DNA of 6,162 nucleotides, from assembly GCA_903915555.1 (NCBI GenBank), contig CAIWTL010000235.1, positions 1 to 6,162 on the forward strand. Reading direction: 5' to 3'. Source of the stretch: an uncultured Micrococcales bacterium (GTDB taxonomy: Bacteria; Actinomycetota; Actinomycetes; S36-B12; GCA-2699445). The notes under the pieces are model-generated. The model saw nothing but the letters and a program-made list of their open reading frames with translations. It made no database searches and was not told where the DNA came from. Position numbers and translations under genes: made by a program. This document shows, one piece after another, positions 1 through 6,162 of the stretch (positions within the stretch are counted from its first letter, which is position 1; every line of letters starts with the position of its first letter).

Positions 1-194
1 ACCGGAGGCAGGGCACGGTCGGGATGGGCGAGATCGAGGAGTACGGAACCGTTGCCCAGGGCACTCAACGCCAGACACACCGCCAGGACGGTCTCGTCGG
101 ACTCGTCGCCCACGATCCCTGAGATGCGTCTGGCGACCCGCAGGGCGTCCGCGGGGATACGTGGTGACTCCAGGATCTCCGTGGCCTCACCCAT
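1..194 (-). CDS. recD: RecD, exodeoxyribonuclease V alpha subunit, N-terminal fragment
   Basis: This is the beginning of recD; 64 complete codons are visible before the window ends, so the helicase motifs lie outside. In RecBCD, RecD is the fast 5'-3' SF1B helicase subunit and travels on the strand opposite to RecB. The visible part starts MGEATEILESPRIPADALRV and continues with VGDESDETVLAVCLALSALG and GSVLLDL. That resembles the small N-terminal helical domain of RecD that contacts RecC (compare the 'GDE..AVTLAAALLS..AGEGHVCLPL' region of E. coli RecD, from memory). The ATG start is chosen because AGGGG lies 8 bases upstream and the start overlaps the recB stop by 8 bases. In-frame GTG codons at 213-215 and 222-224 are weaker alternatives that would add 7 or 10 residues within recB. 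Position after recB supports the call strongly. Whether the rest of the gene is intact cannot be seen. Confidence 0.88.
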   Translation of the reverse strand, partial: MGEATEILESPRIPADALRVARRISGIVGDESDETVLAVCLALSALGNGSVLLDLAHPDRALPP

Positions 195-3100
195 GGGATA
201 TACCCCTGGTCCCACTCGTGACACCGGACAGCAGATCCGACGCCCGGGTGATGAGCGACGCACTCGGGCGCCAGGAGAACACACCGGTGTCCGCAGGGGT
301 GTCCGGTCCGACCATCCCGCGGAGAAACAGGTAGAGCACGCCTCCCAGGGACTGCTCGGGATCATAGGAGTCCCCGAGCCGCCAACGCAGGTGCCGATGC
401 AGCGCGACGCAGTAGAGAAGCGCCTGCAAAGGGTAATGGCTGTCCATCATCGCCTGGGCCATGGACCCCGCACCGTAGTGAGCGGTGGTCAGGGTCCGGT
501 CGCTTCCCCAGGGGCCCAGCCAGTTGGTCTTGTAGTCGGTGACGATGTAGGTCGCAGCGCCGTCCGGATCCCACCGCAGGACGGCGTCGATCTGTCCTGA
601 GAGGAAGCCCCGTAGCCGCAGGTCGCCGGCGAGGTCACCGAGTCGTGCCGGGTAGTCCGCCAGCGGATCGTCGCCGGGGATTTCCTCGGCGAGAAGCTGT
701 GCCAGTTGGGTCAGCGTCGCTGCCCCCCCGTCCACGCTGGTGTCCAGGGCGATCTCGAAGTCCAACTCCGCGGCCCGGTCGTTCCTGCCGAATGCGGTGA
801 GATCCGTGTTGCCCACCAGCGGGCCCAGCGGCGTGGTCATCGACAGCCGGATCGCTTCGGCGAGCTGCTCGTCGGTGACTCCGGTGACGCGGAACCGGGC
901 GAGCGCCTCCTGGCAGTGGACGGTGAGGTCTTCCCATCGGTCGCCGTCGGTGATCTCGAGGACGTGGTGGACCATGGTCCCGAAACCCGTGCCGCTGGGC
1001 AGATCGACCCAGGGCGAGCTCTGTACGGGACTGGCGCTCTCGGGCGCCCCGTCGCTCGCCTCGCCATCCGATTCCTCCGCCGCATCGGGTTCGTCCACCG
1101 TGGCGCGGTCGGCGTAGGTGCTCTCGTGGGCAGCCCGCGTGATGCTGGTGAACGAACGGCGACTCCAGTCCCGGTCGAGCGACCGGGTGAATTCCGCGGC
1201 CTCGCACTGCACCGGCGCCGACGTGATGTCGGGGAGCATGACGGGTGCGCTGCGGCGCGGGAGGTCGACCAGGTCGATGGCGGGTTGCTCACGTGCCCAC
1301 TCATGCCAGGCATCCCTGCCATATTTGCGCTGCGGACGGTCGTCCCCGGCCGCCGCGGCGCTCAGGACACGATGCAGGGCACTCTGCGCAGTACGCCCCC
1401 GTCCCAGCCACGCCCAGTGCCAAACGACTCGGTTGATCGCGCGGGTGAGAGCGACGTAGAGGATACGGATCTCTTCGTCGTCCTCCTCGGCATCAGCGAG
1501 GATCTGCGACTCAGCGAGCCCGTCGCATGACTGTCGCAGGTCGAGGATCCGCTCACCGTCGCGGTGCAGGCGCGCCTTTCGGTTCTTGTCTCGGTAGACG
1601 CCCGTCCATGCATACGGCACGAAGACGACGGGGAACTGCAGACCCTTTGCCGCGTGAACGGTCATCGCCACCACTGCAGGCTCCTCCGTCTCGCGTCGCA
1701 CCGGCTGATCAGCCGTCGGGGCGACGGTCTGCGCCGCCAACCACTCTGCGAGGGCGGCAACAGGCATCCCGGTGCTGCGCTGCTGGGAACCGAGGAGCTC
1801 GCCCACGTGACGCAGATCCGCCAGGCGCCGTTCTTCTCCGATGGCACACATGGCGGCTTCGTCACCGAAGACCGCGGCCGCGAGTGCCGGGAAGCCGGCC
1901 GTGTCGATGATCTGGCGCAACTCCCTCAGCCGCGCCCCGTACTGCTCGGCGAACCCGTCGGGGTCGCGCCCCAGCGCCGCAGCACTCCCGCCGAGCAGCG
2001 CCAACGCCGCCGTGTTGCCCCGAGCAGGGTGATCGGGGCGCGCCAGCGCCCGAAGGAGAGACAGCCAGTCCTTGGCCGCAGCGGAGGTCAGCACGCTGTC
2101 GCTGCTGTTGACACGGCAGGCCACCCCTCTCTCGATCAGCGCCTCGGCGACGAGGGTCGCCTCCCGGCCGGTGCGGGTGAGCACAGCGAAGTCCGATGCC
2201 TGTATGCCCCGGGTCGACCCCTCGTGCTCGATCTGCCAACCCGACGACAACGCGGTGACGATCTGATCGGCGGTGTCGGCGGCGACAGCATCTCGCAACG
2301 GACCGACGGTCCCGTCCCGCTGAATGACGCGCCCACTGAAAGCGGGGACGGCCTCGCCGGAGTGGGTGAGCAGTCGCGCCTCCTGCCGTTCCGCGGTGAC
2401 GATCTCCCCTCGGATGGTGGGGTCGGTGCTGAGGAGCCGATCGGCGAAGAGCAGATTCACGCCGGCGACGACGCCCGGATCACTGCGGTAGTTCGTGGTG
2501 AGCGTGTTGGTGATCCGGGCTGCCCGCGCAGCCCGTGCGTAGGTGTGGACATCCCCACCGCGGAAGGCGTAGATGGCCTGCTTGGGATCTCCGATGAGAA
2601 CCAGCCGCGAGTGCCCGTGGAAGACCTCTTCGAGCACGGCCCATTGGGCCTCGTCGGTGTCCTGGAACTCATCGACCAGGACCACAGGGTGACGGCGCCG
2701 CAGGATATCTGCAGCCTCGGCGGCGGCGGGCGACCCGGTGATCACCTGACGCAGCAGCAGGATCTGGTCGTCATAGGTCACCATGCCGTTGCGCCGACGC
2801 ACCACTTCAGCGCGACCTCTCACCTCCTGTGCGAAAAGCTGAGCGAGTTGCGGGTCTTCGTCAGGCCGAGGGAGCCGATCGAGGTCGAGCCGGGACTGGC
2901 CGTCTTCGACCGCCTGCACCGCCCGCTCGCGCGCGACTGTGGGCGCGAGACCGAAATCGGGGTCACGGCACAGCTTCAGGAAAGTGTCGATCGCAGCTGT
3001 GCGCGCCAGGTCTCCCACCTTCTCCAGAGCCACCTCACCCGGCTCGGACTCCCCCAGGATCCCGAGCTGTCGCATCGCTTGGGAACAGAACGTGTGCACG

Positions 3101-3453
3101 GTAGTGATGGTGGCGGCATCGAAGTCCAGCAGAGCTGCACGAAGCCTCGACCGCGCAGGCTCCACGGGCTGGTCGCGCAAATGCTCATCGACCGCGTCGA
3201 TGGGAGCACTACGACCGTCGAGGACCTCGACCGTGTGACGGAGTCGCTCCCGGATACGGTTCCGCAGTTCGGCGGTGGCTGCCCGCGCGAAAGTGATGAT
3301 GAGGAGGTCCTGGGCGCGCACCCCCTCTTCGGCGATCAGCCGGGCTGCGAGGGCCGCGATCGTGTGTGTCTTTCCTGTGCCGGCGCTGGCCTCCAACAAC
3401 GTCGTGGTGCCGGCTGCCGGAAGGGGGCCGGTGGGGTCGAAGGGCTCGCTCAC
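187..3453 (-). CDS. recB: RecB, exodeoxyribonuclease V beta subunit (helicase-nuclease)
   Basis: This is a complete 1088-residue protein, close to the length I recall for mycobacterial RecB and somewhat shorter than the E. coli protein (about 1180). It is the 3'-5' SF1A helicase and sole nuclease of RecBCD, acting in the cytoplasm on double-strand DNA ends. Helicase motifs appear in order: Walker A ASAGTGKT (22-29, K28); motif Ia TFARAATAELR (54-64); TTVHTFC (117-123); motif II VDEFQDTD (260-267); motif III LIGDPKQAIYAFRGGD (286-301); motif IV TNYRS (320-324); motif V TVHAAKG (around K603); motif VI LYVALTRA (R671). A short acidic linker (787-805) precedes the PD-(D/E)XK-type nuclease domain. 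That domain has H829 (GTMVHH), D956 (SGQID), D973-Y974-K975 (TDYKTN), and Q1010/Y1014 (QALLY), the counterparts of E. coli H956, D1067, D1080-K1082 and the Q..Y motif. No catalytic residue is missing. The GTG start overlaps the recC stop (GTGA) and has GGGGA six bases upstream. The frame stays open 109 codons further into recC, but that extension looks like out-of-frame recC sequence. Confidence 0.97.
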   Translation of the reverse strand: MSEPFDPTGPLPAAGTTTLLEASAGTGKTHTIAALAARLIAEEGVRAQDLLIITFARAATAELRNRIRERLRHTVEVLDGRSAPIDAVDEHLRDQPVEPARSRLRAALLDFDAATITTVHTFCSQAMRQLGILGESEPGEVALEKVGDLARTAAIDTFLKLCRDPDFGLAPTVARERAVQAVEDGQSRLDLDRLPRPDEDPQLAQLFAQEVRGRAEVVRRRNGMVTYDDQILLLRQVITGSPAAAEAADILRRRHPVVLVDEFQDTDEAQWAVLEEVFHGHSRLVLIGDPKQAIYAFRGGDVHTYARAARAARITNTLTTNYRSDPGVVAGVNLLFADRLLSTDPTIRGEIVTAERQEARLLTHSGEAVPAFSGRVIQRDGTVGPLRDAVAADTADQIVTALSSGWQIEHEGSTRGIQASDFAVLTRTGREATLVAEALIERGVACRVNSSDSVLTSAAAKDWLSLLRALARPDHPARGNTAALALLGGSAAALGRDPDGFAEQYGARLRELRQIIDTAGFPALAAAVFGDEAAMCAIGEERRLADLRHVGELLGSQQRSTGMPVAALAEWLAAQTVAPTADQPVRRETEEPAVVAMTVHAAKGLQFPVVFVPYAWTGVYRDKNRKARLHRDGERILDLRQSCDGLAESQILADAEEDDEEIRILYVALTRAINRVVWHWAWLGRGRTAQSALHRVLSAAAAGDDRPQRKYGRDAWHEWAREQPAIDLVDLPRRSAPVMLPDITSAPVQCEAAEFTRSLDRDWSRRSFTSITRAAHESTYADRATVDEPDAAEESDGEASDGAPESASPVQSSPWVDLPSGTGFGTMVHHVLEITDGDRWEDLTVHCQEALARFRVTGVTDEQLAEAIRLSMTTPLGPLVGNTDLTAFGRNDRAAELDFEIALDTSVDGGAATLTQLAQLLAEEIPGDDPLADYPARLGDLAGDLRLRGFLSGQIDAVLRWDPDGAATYIVTDYKTNWLGPWGSDRTLTTAHYGAGSMAQAMMDSHYPLQALLYCVALHRHLRWRLGDSYDPEQSLGGVLYLFLRGMVGPDTPADTGVFSWRPSASLITRASDLLSGVTSGTRGISHG
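191..209 (-). promoter_or_regulatory. Inverted repeat that could hide the recD ribosome-binding site and start codon
   Basis: The mRNA-sense arms CCAGGGG (203-209) and CCCATGG (191-197) are complementary except for one G-A mismatch, and they enclose a five-base TATAT loop. The left arm contains the recD Shine-Dalgarno sequence and the right arm contains its ATG. The recB stop (187-189) begins one base after the hairpin's foot, so a ribosome finishing recB would melt it. The arms and their position are read directly from the sequence; the regulatory role is inferred, and six pairs with a mismatch could be chance in GC-rich DNA. Confidence 0.4.
203..207 (-). promoter_or_regulatory. recD ribosome-binding site inside the end of recB
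   Basis: On the minus strand AGGGG lies eight bases before the ATG at 192-194, within the last codons of recB. It decides the recD start in favour of this ATG over the in-frame GTG codons just upstream. The motif is also part of a predicted small hairpin at 191-209. Confidence 0.7.
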
Positions 3454-6162
3454 GATCGATCCCCGAACACGAGACCGGCGAGCTGCGCGAACAGGGAGTC
3501 GTGGGTGGGAAGCCATCGTCCGACGAGGGGAGGGATGGAGGTGAGGGTGCGCCAGTCGGAGTCCCAGAGCATCCGGTACTCCGGGCCGTTGGACTCCCCG
3601 GGGCGGTCGTAGCCTCCGGTCCACTTCTCCTGTGCCGCTGCGAGGGCTCCCTCGACGTCGGGCAGTCTGGATCCGTAGGCCTCGCTGGTCCTGGGCGCGA
3701 ACGGCAACGGGCGCGACAGCCCGACCTGGCGCAGGTAGGCCAGAGTACGGAGCCACGTCGCCGCGTCGCTCTGGCCCCACGCTCCCTCATGGTGGATACC
3801 CCCGCGCGCGCGTCCCGCGTGGACGAGGGCGCCGGCCGTGGGGATCCCCGCCGCGCACAGCGCCGCCACCCTGATCCGCAGCGCGAGCACATGGGACGCC
3901 TTGCGGTCGCTGAAGCTGAGTTCGATCAGCGGACCGTGGACGGGATGCCGCAGCACTCCGGTGAGGACGGTGCCCGAGCGAGGATCCAGTGGCAGGTCCA
4001 GATGGGTGTACTCGTGGGCGGCGTCGGTGTCGTAGCCGATCTCCACGGCATTGGCCCGGATCCGAGCGACCTTGGCCGCCACCTCGTCCCACACCCCCTC
4101 GGGGCGGGCGACGGGCAGGACACCACGAGCGACTGCGAGCTGCCGGGCCTGGTCCAATGCGCGTCCCGACGTGAGGAGATCGTCACCCAGCTTCCATTTC
4201 TCGAGATTGTTCAACTCGATCATGAGCTCGAGGTCCTGAGCGTCCTCGTCGCGGTCCACTGCCAGGTCGAGGCTGCGCAGGAAGGCTTTCGCCGGATTCC
4301 GCCAGAAAGCCACCAGGTCATCGAGCGTCATATCCGCCGACACCGCGGCCACCCGCGCATCCCGCGGAGGGTCGGGTACGGGTGTGTCTGCCGACGCCAC
4401 CGCGGCGGCGGCACGGTCGAAGCTCACCGCGACGCCACGCTGCGGATCCCGGGTGAAGTTGCGCGGATCGTGGGCGACCAAGGGGTGGTGCTGGACGACG
4501 TCGCCGATGCTGTCCAGCAGTTCCGCCAGTGGGGCGGCAGGCGGCAGGGAGTCCCCCGAGACGGGGTTGCGGGACGAGTAGGTGATGACGAGGTGCTGTT
4601 GGGCGGCGCACACGGCGTCGAGGAGCAGTTGCCGGTCCTCCGCGCGTGGATCGCGTTCGCCCGGCCGTGGGTCGACAGCGAGCAGATCGTCGCCTTCCAG
4701 CGTGAGCGATCGCGGGAAGGCCCCATCGTCCATGCCGAGAAGGCACACGACGCGGAACGGGACGTTGCGCATCGGCCGCATCGCCACCACGTCCACCCCG
4801 CCGGCGAGCAGTCGCGGCCGAGGGCCGTATCGAGCCAGTTCGGCGTCGAGGAGCGCTGCGACCTCGCCCAGTCGAACGTGCGCGTCTCCGTCCAGCGATC
4901 GCGAGACGACAGACATGGCCGCCGCGAGGCGCCACTGCGCCTCACCTCCGACCAACGGCTCGATCCACTCGGTGATGGCGGTCGCCCAGTCTCGGGCCGG
5001 GTGTGACGAGCGGGCGAATCGCCAAGCCCCCTGAAGGGTCGCCACGACTTGGTCCAGCGCGGCAACCAGCGAGACGTCGCTCTCTGCGGACGCCTCGATG
5101 GGGGCAACCCCTCGGATGAGCTCGGCGTCGCGACCGTCGACAGCCACCCCCGTGGCAAGCCGGTCCATGCCCGCCTCCCACGTGTTCGCATCGCCGGCAT
5201 CGACACCGAAGGTCGCGCGGTGTTCCCGGCTGAGGCCCCACCGCACCCCCGCATCGGTGACGAGTCGCTCGATACGACTGTGGGCCTGTGCGTCGAGACC
5301 GAACCGGTCGGCGACGGCGGGCTGCTCCACCAGGTCGAGGACCTCCGCAGCCGTCATGCGCGCCGCGAGCAGACCCACGAAGGCCTGCACCACTTGCAGC
5401 ACCGGGTTGTCGAGGCGGGTGCTGCGATCTGCGACCGACACCCGGAGATCGCGGGTCGGTCCCCCGATCGGCGCCTCTGTTGTACCGAAGACCTGCCCGA
5501 TCAGGGGTGCGTAGCGGTCCAGGTCGGTACACATCACCAGTACGTCGCGCGCCTGCAAGGACTCGTCCTTCTGCAACAGTCCCAGGATCTGGTCGCGCAG
5601 CACCTCCACCTGGCGCAGTGCCCCTGCGCAGCCGTGCACGGTCAGGGAGTCATCCCCGGCTGCCGGGGGACCAGCGGCCAACGGCTCATCGCGGGCGATC
5701 GAGACCTGGAGCCGGCTGAGTAGGGTACCGACGGACTCGGGATATCCCGGCAGGCGTTCCCACTCCGGCCGCATCGACTCCAGTGCCCGAAGCGCGGTCA
5801 GTTCCTCCCGGCCGAGCGCGTCGACCAGGTGATTCCCCCCGGTGACGCCGTGCCGGGTATCCGCATGGCCCGGTGAATGCTCGACCATCAGGACAGCGAC
5901 CTCCCGATCGCGTGCCAACGCCTCGAGGAACTGCTGCTCCAAGACGCCGTAGCGCGTCACCCCGAAAACCGCGAGACGCGCGGGGATGTCGACGTCGCCG
6001 ATGCCTCCGGCCAGCAGTTCCCTCACCCGCAGCGGCCACGGTGGGGTGCCGGTCTGCTGCAGCACATGACGGAAGACGTCTGCCTGCCACAGATACTGCG
6101 ACGGGGTCTGGGCAGTGTTTCCTTCCGCCCACTCGAGCAAGAGGTCGGGTCGCTGGGATGCG
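3450..6162 (-). CDS. recC: RecC, exodeoxyribonuclease V gamma subunit, missing its N-terminus
   Basis: The frame is open from the right edge to TGA at 3450-3452, giving 903 residues. RecC of mycobacteria is about 1100 residues, so roughly the first 200 are outside. RecC is the non-catalytic core of RecBCD: an inactivated SF1-helicase fold plus a nuclease-like C-terminal domain. It holds RecB and RecD, splits the incoming duplex with its pin and, in E. coli, scans the 3' strand for Chi. Conserved blocks include VHGCAGALRQVEVLRDQ with the following VLVMCTDLDRYAPLI (about 5505-5640), VVAMRPMRNVPFRVVCLLG then MDDGAFPR (4710-4790), GERDPRAEDRQLLLDA (about 4615-4662), LVITY plus PLAELLDSI (about 4500-4600), and MTLDDLVAFWRNPAKAFLRS, the start of the nuclease-like domain (about 4275-4330). 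As expected for RecC, I see no Walker A or DExx motif in the visible part. The gene is first in the visible operon; its start, promoter and upstream neighbour lie outside. No frameshift is seen. Confidence 0.95.
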   Translation of the reverse strand, partial: ASQRPDLLLEWAEGNTAQTPSQYLWQADVFRHVLQQTGTPPWPLRVRELLAGGIGDVDIPARLAVFGVTRYGVLEQQFLEALARDREVAVLMVEHSPGHADTRHGVTGGNHLVDALGREELTALRALESMRPEWERLPGYPESVGTLLSRLQVSIARDEPLAAGPPAAGDDSLTVHGCAGALRQVEVLRDQILGLLQKDESLQARDVLVMCTDLDRYAPLIGQVFGTTEAPIGGPTRDLRVSVADRSTRLDNPVLQVVQAFVGLLAARMTAAEVLDLVEQPAVADRFGLDAQAHSRIERLVTDAGVRWGLSREHRATFGVDAGDANTWEAGMDRLATGVAVDGRDAELIRGVAPIEASAESDVSLVAALDQVVATLQGAWRFARSSHPARDWATAITEWIEPLVGGEAQWRLAAAMSVVSRSLDGDAHVRLGEVAALLDAELARYGPRPRLLAGGVDVVAMRPMRNVPFRVVCLLGMDDGAFPRSLTLEGDDLLAVDPRPGERDPRAEDRQLLLDAVCAAQQHLVITYSSRNPVSGDSLPPAAPLAELLDSIGDVVQHHPLVAHDPRNFTRDPQRGVAVSFDRAAAAVASADTPVPDPPRDARVAAVSADMTLDDLVAFWRNPAKAFLRSLDLAVDRDEDAQDLELMIELNNLEKWKLGDDLLTSGRALDQARQLAVARGVLPVARPEGVWDEVAAKVARIRANAVEIGYDTDAAHEYTHLDLPLDPRSGTVLTGVLRHPVHGPLIELSFSDRKASHVLALRIRVAALCAAGIPTAGALVHAGRARGGIHHEGAWGQSDAATWLRTLAYLRQVGLSRPLPFAPRTSEAYGSRLPDVEGALAAAQEKWTGGYDRPGESNGPEYRMLWDSDWRTLTSIPPLVGRWLPTHDSLFAQLAGLVFGDRS
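3460..3464 (-). promoter_or_regulatory. recB ribosome-binding site inside the end of recC
   Basis: On the minus strand GGGGA lies six bases before GTG at 3451-3453, within the last codons of recC. The start shares bases with the recC stop in a GTGA overlap. This supports GTG as the true recB start over upstream candidates in the same frame, and suggests that ribosomes finishing recC can restart on recB. Confidence 0.7.

Noticed and set aside
195..224. Upstream GTG starts for recD at 213-215 and 222-224
   Set aside because: They are in frame, but the added residues do not look like RecD and the ATG at 192-194 has a well-spaced AGGGG. They remain possible but less likely.
52..1530. Several plus-strand open frames of 125-274 codons and a 190-codon minus-strand frame opposite or within the recB nuclease region
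   Set aside because: They overlap a strongly conserved recB domain, have Arg/Gly/Pro-rich translations typical of wrong frames in GC-rich DNA, and match no family I know.
1564..3612. 682-codon open frame on the plus strand opposite recB
   Set aside because: Its codons are exactly aligned with recB codons on the other strand. In that register it meets a stop only where recB uses TTA, CTA or TCA, which are rare in GC-rich genes. The translation has no recognisable domain and recB fully explains the region.
3454..3780. 109-residue N-terminal extension of RecB by using an upstream start in the same frame
   Set aside because: It lies entirely within recC in another frame, reads as low-complexity Arg/Pro/Gly-rich sequence, and RecB proteins normally begin only a few residues before the Walker A region, as the GTG at 3453 gives.
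3366..5006. 546-codon open frame on the plus strand opposite recC and the start of recB
   Set aside because: It is codon-aligned with recC on the opposite strand, so its openness is a by-product of GC-rich codon use. The protein has no family resemblance and no supporting start context was seen.
6138..6140. TTG at 6138-6140 as the true start of recC
   Set aside because: The frame is open all the way to the window edge and RecC needs about 200 more residues at its N-terminus, so this TTG is an internal leucine codon.
1..6162. Search for mobile elements, RNA genes, CRISPR repeats, terminators or a novel defence gene
   Set aside because: The three rec genes cover the whole window with overlaps and no intergenic DNA. 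I saw no direct-repeat arrays, no terminator-like stem followed by a T run, and no tRNA-like or transposase sequence.

Overview
The window is wall-to-wall coding sequence on the minus strand of a strongly GC-rich genome. It holds the recC-recB-recD operon of a RecBCD (exonuclease V) DNA-repair complex. In transcription order, right to left, it contains recC without its first roughly 200 codons (running off the right edge), a complete recB, and the first 64 full codons of recD (running off the left edge). The high GC content, the GTG start of recB, the recC-recB-recD order with no ptrA insertion, and the resemblance of all three proteins to mycobacterial homologues as I remember them suggest an actinomycete, most likely of the Mycobacteriales. 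The genus cannot be told from this window.

The three genes are packed as one translational unit. recC and recB overlap by 4 bases (GTGA). recB and recD overlap by 8 bases. Each downstream gene has its own Shine-Dalgarno sequence inside the end of the preceding gene. There is no room for an internal promoter or terminator between them. The one local element beyond plain coding is a small inverted repeat at 191-209. In the mRNA it would fold the recD ribosome-binding site and start codon into a hairpin directly in front of the recB stop codon, which could tie RecD synthesis to RecB translation.

The products work together. RecB is a 3'-5' SF1A helicase with a C-terminal nuclease domain, RecD is a 5'-3' SF1B helicase, and RecC is the scaffold that splits the duplex and, in E. 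coli, reads Chi. The complex degrades or resects linear double-stranded DNA ends. RecB looks fully active: every helicase motif and nuclease residue I checked is present. I see no mobile element, RNA gene, CRISPR array or unfamiliar gene, and no evidence of an undescribed system. The long open frames on the plus strand are codon-aligned shadows of recB and recC.
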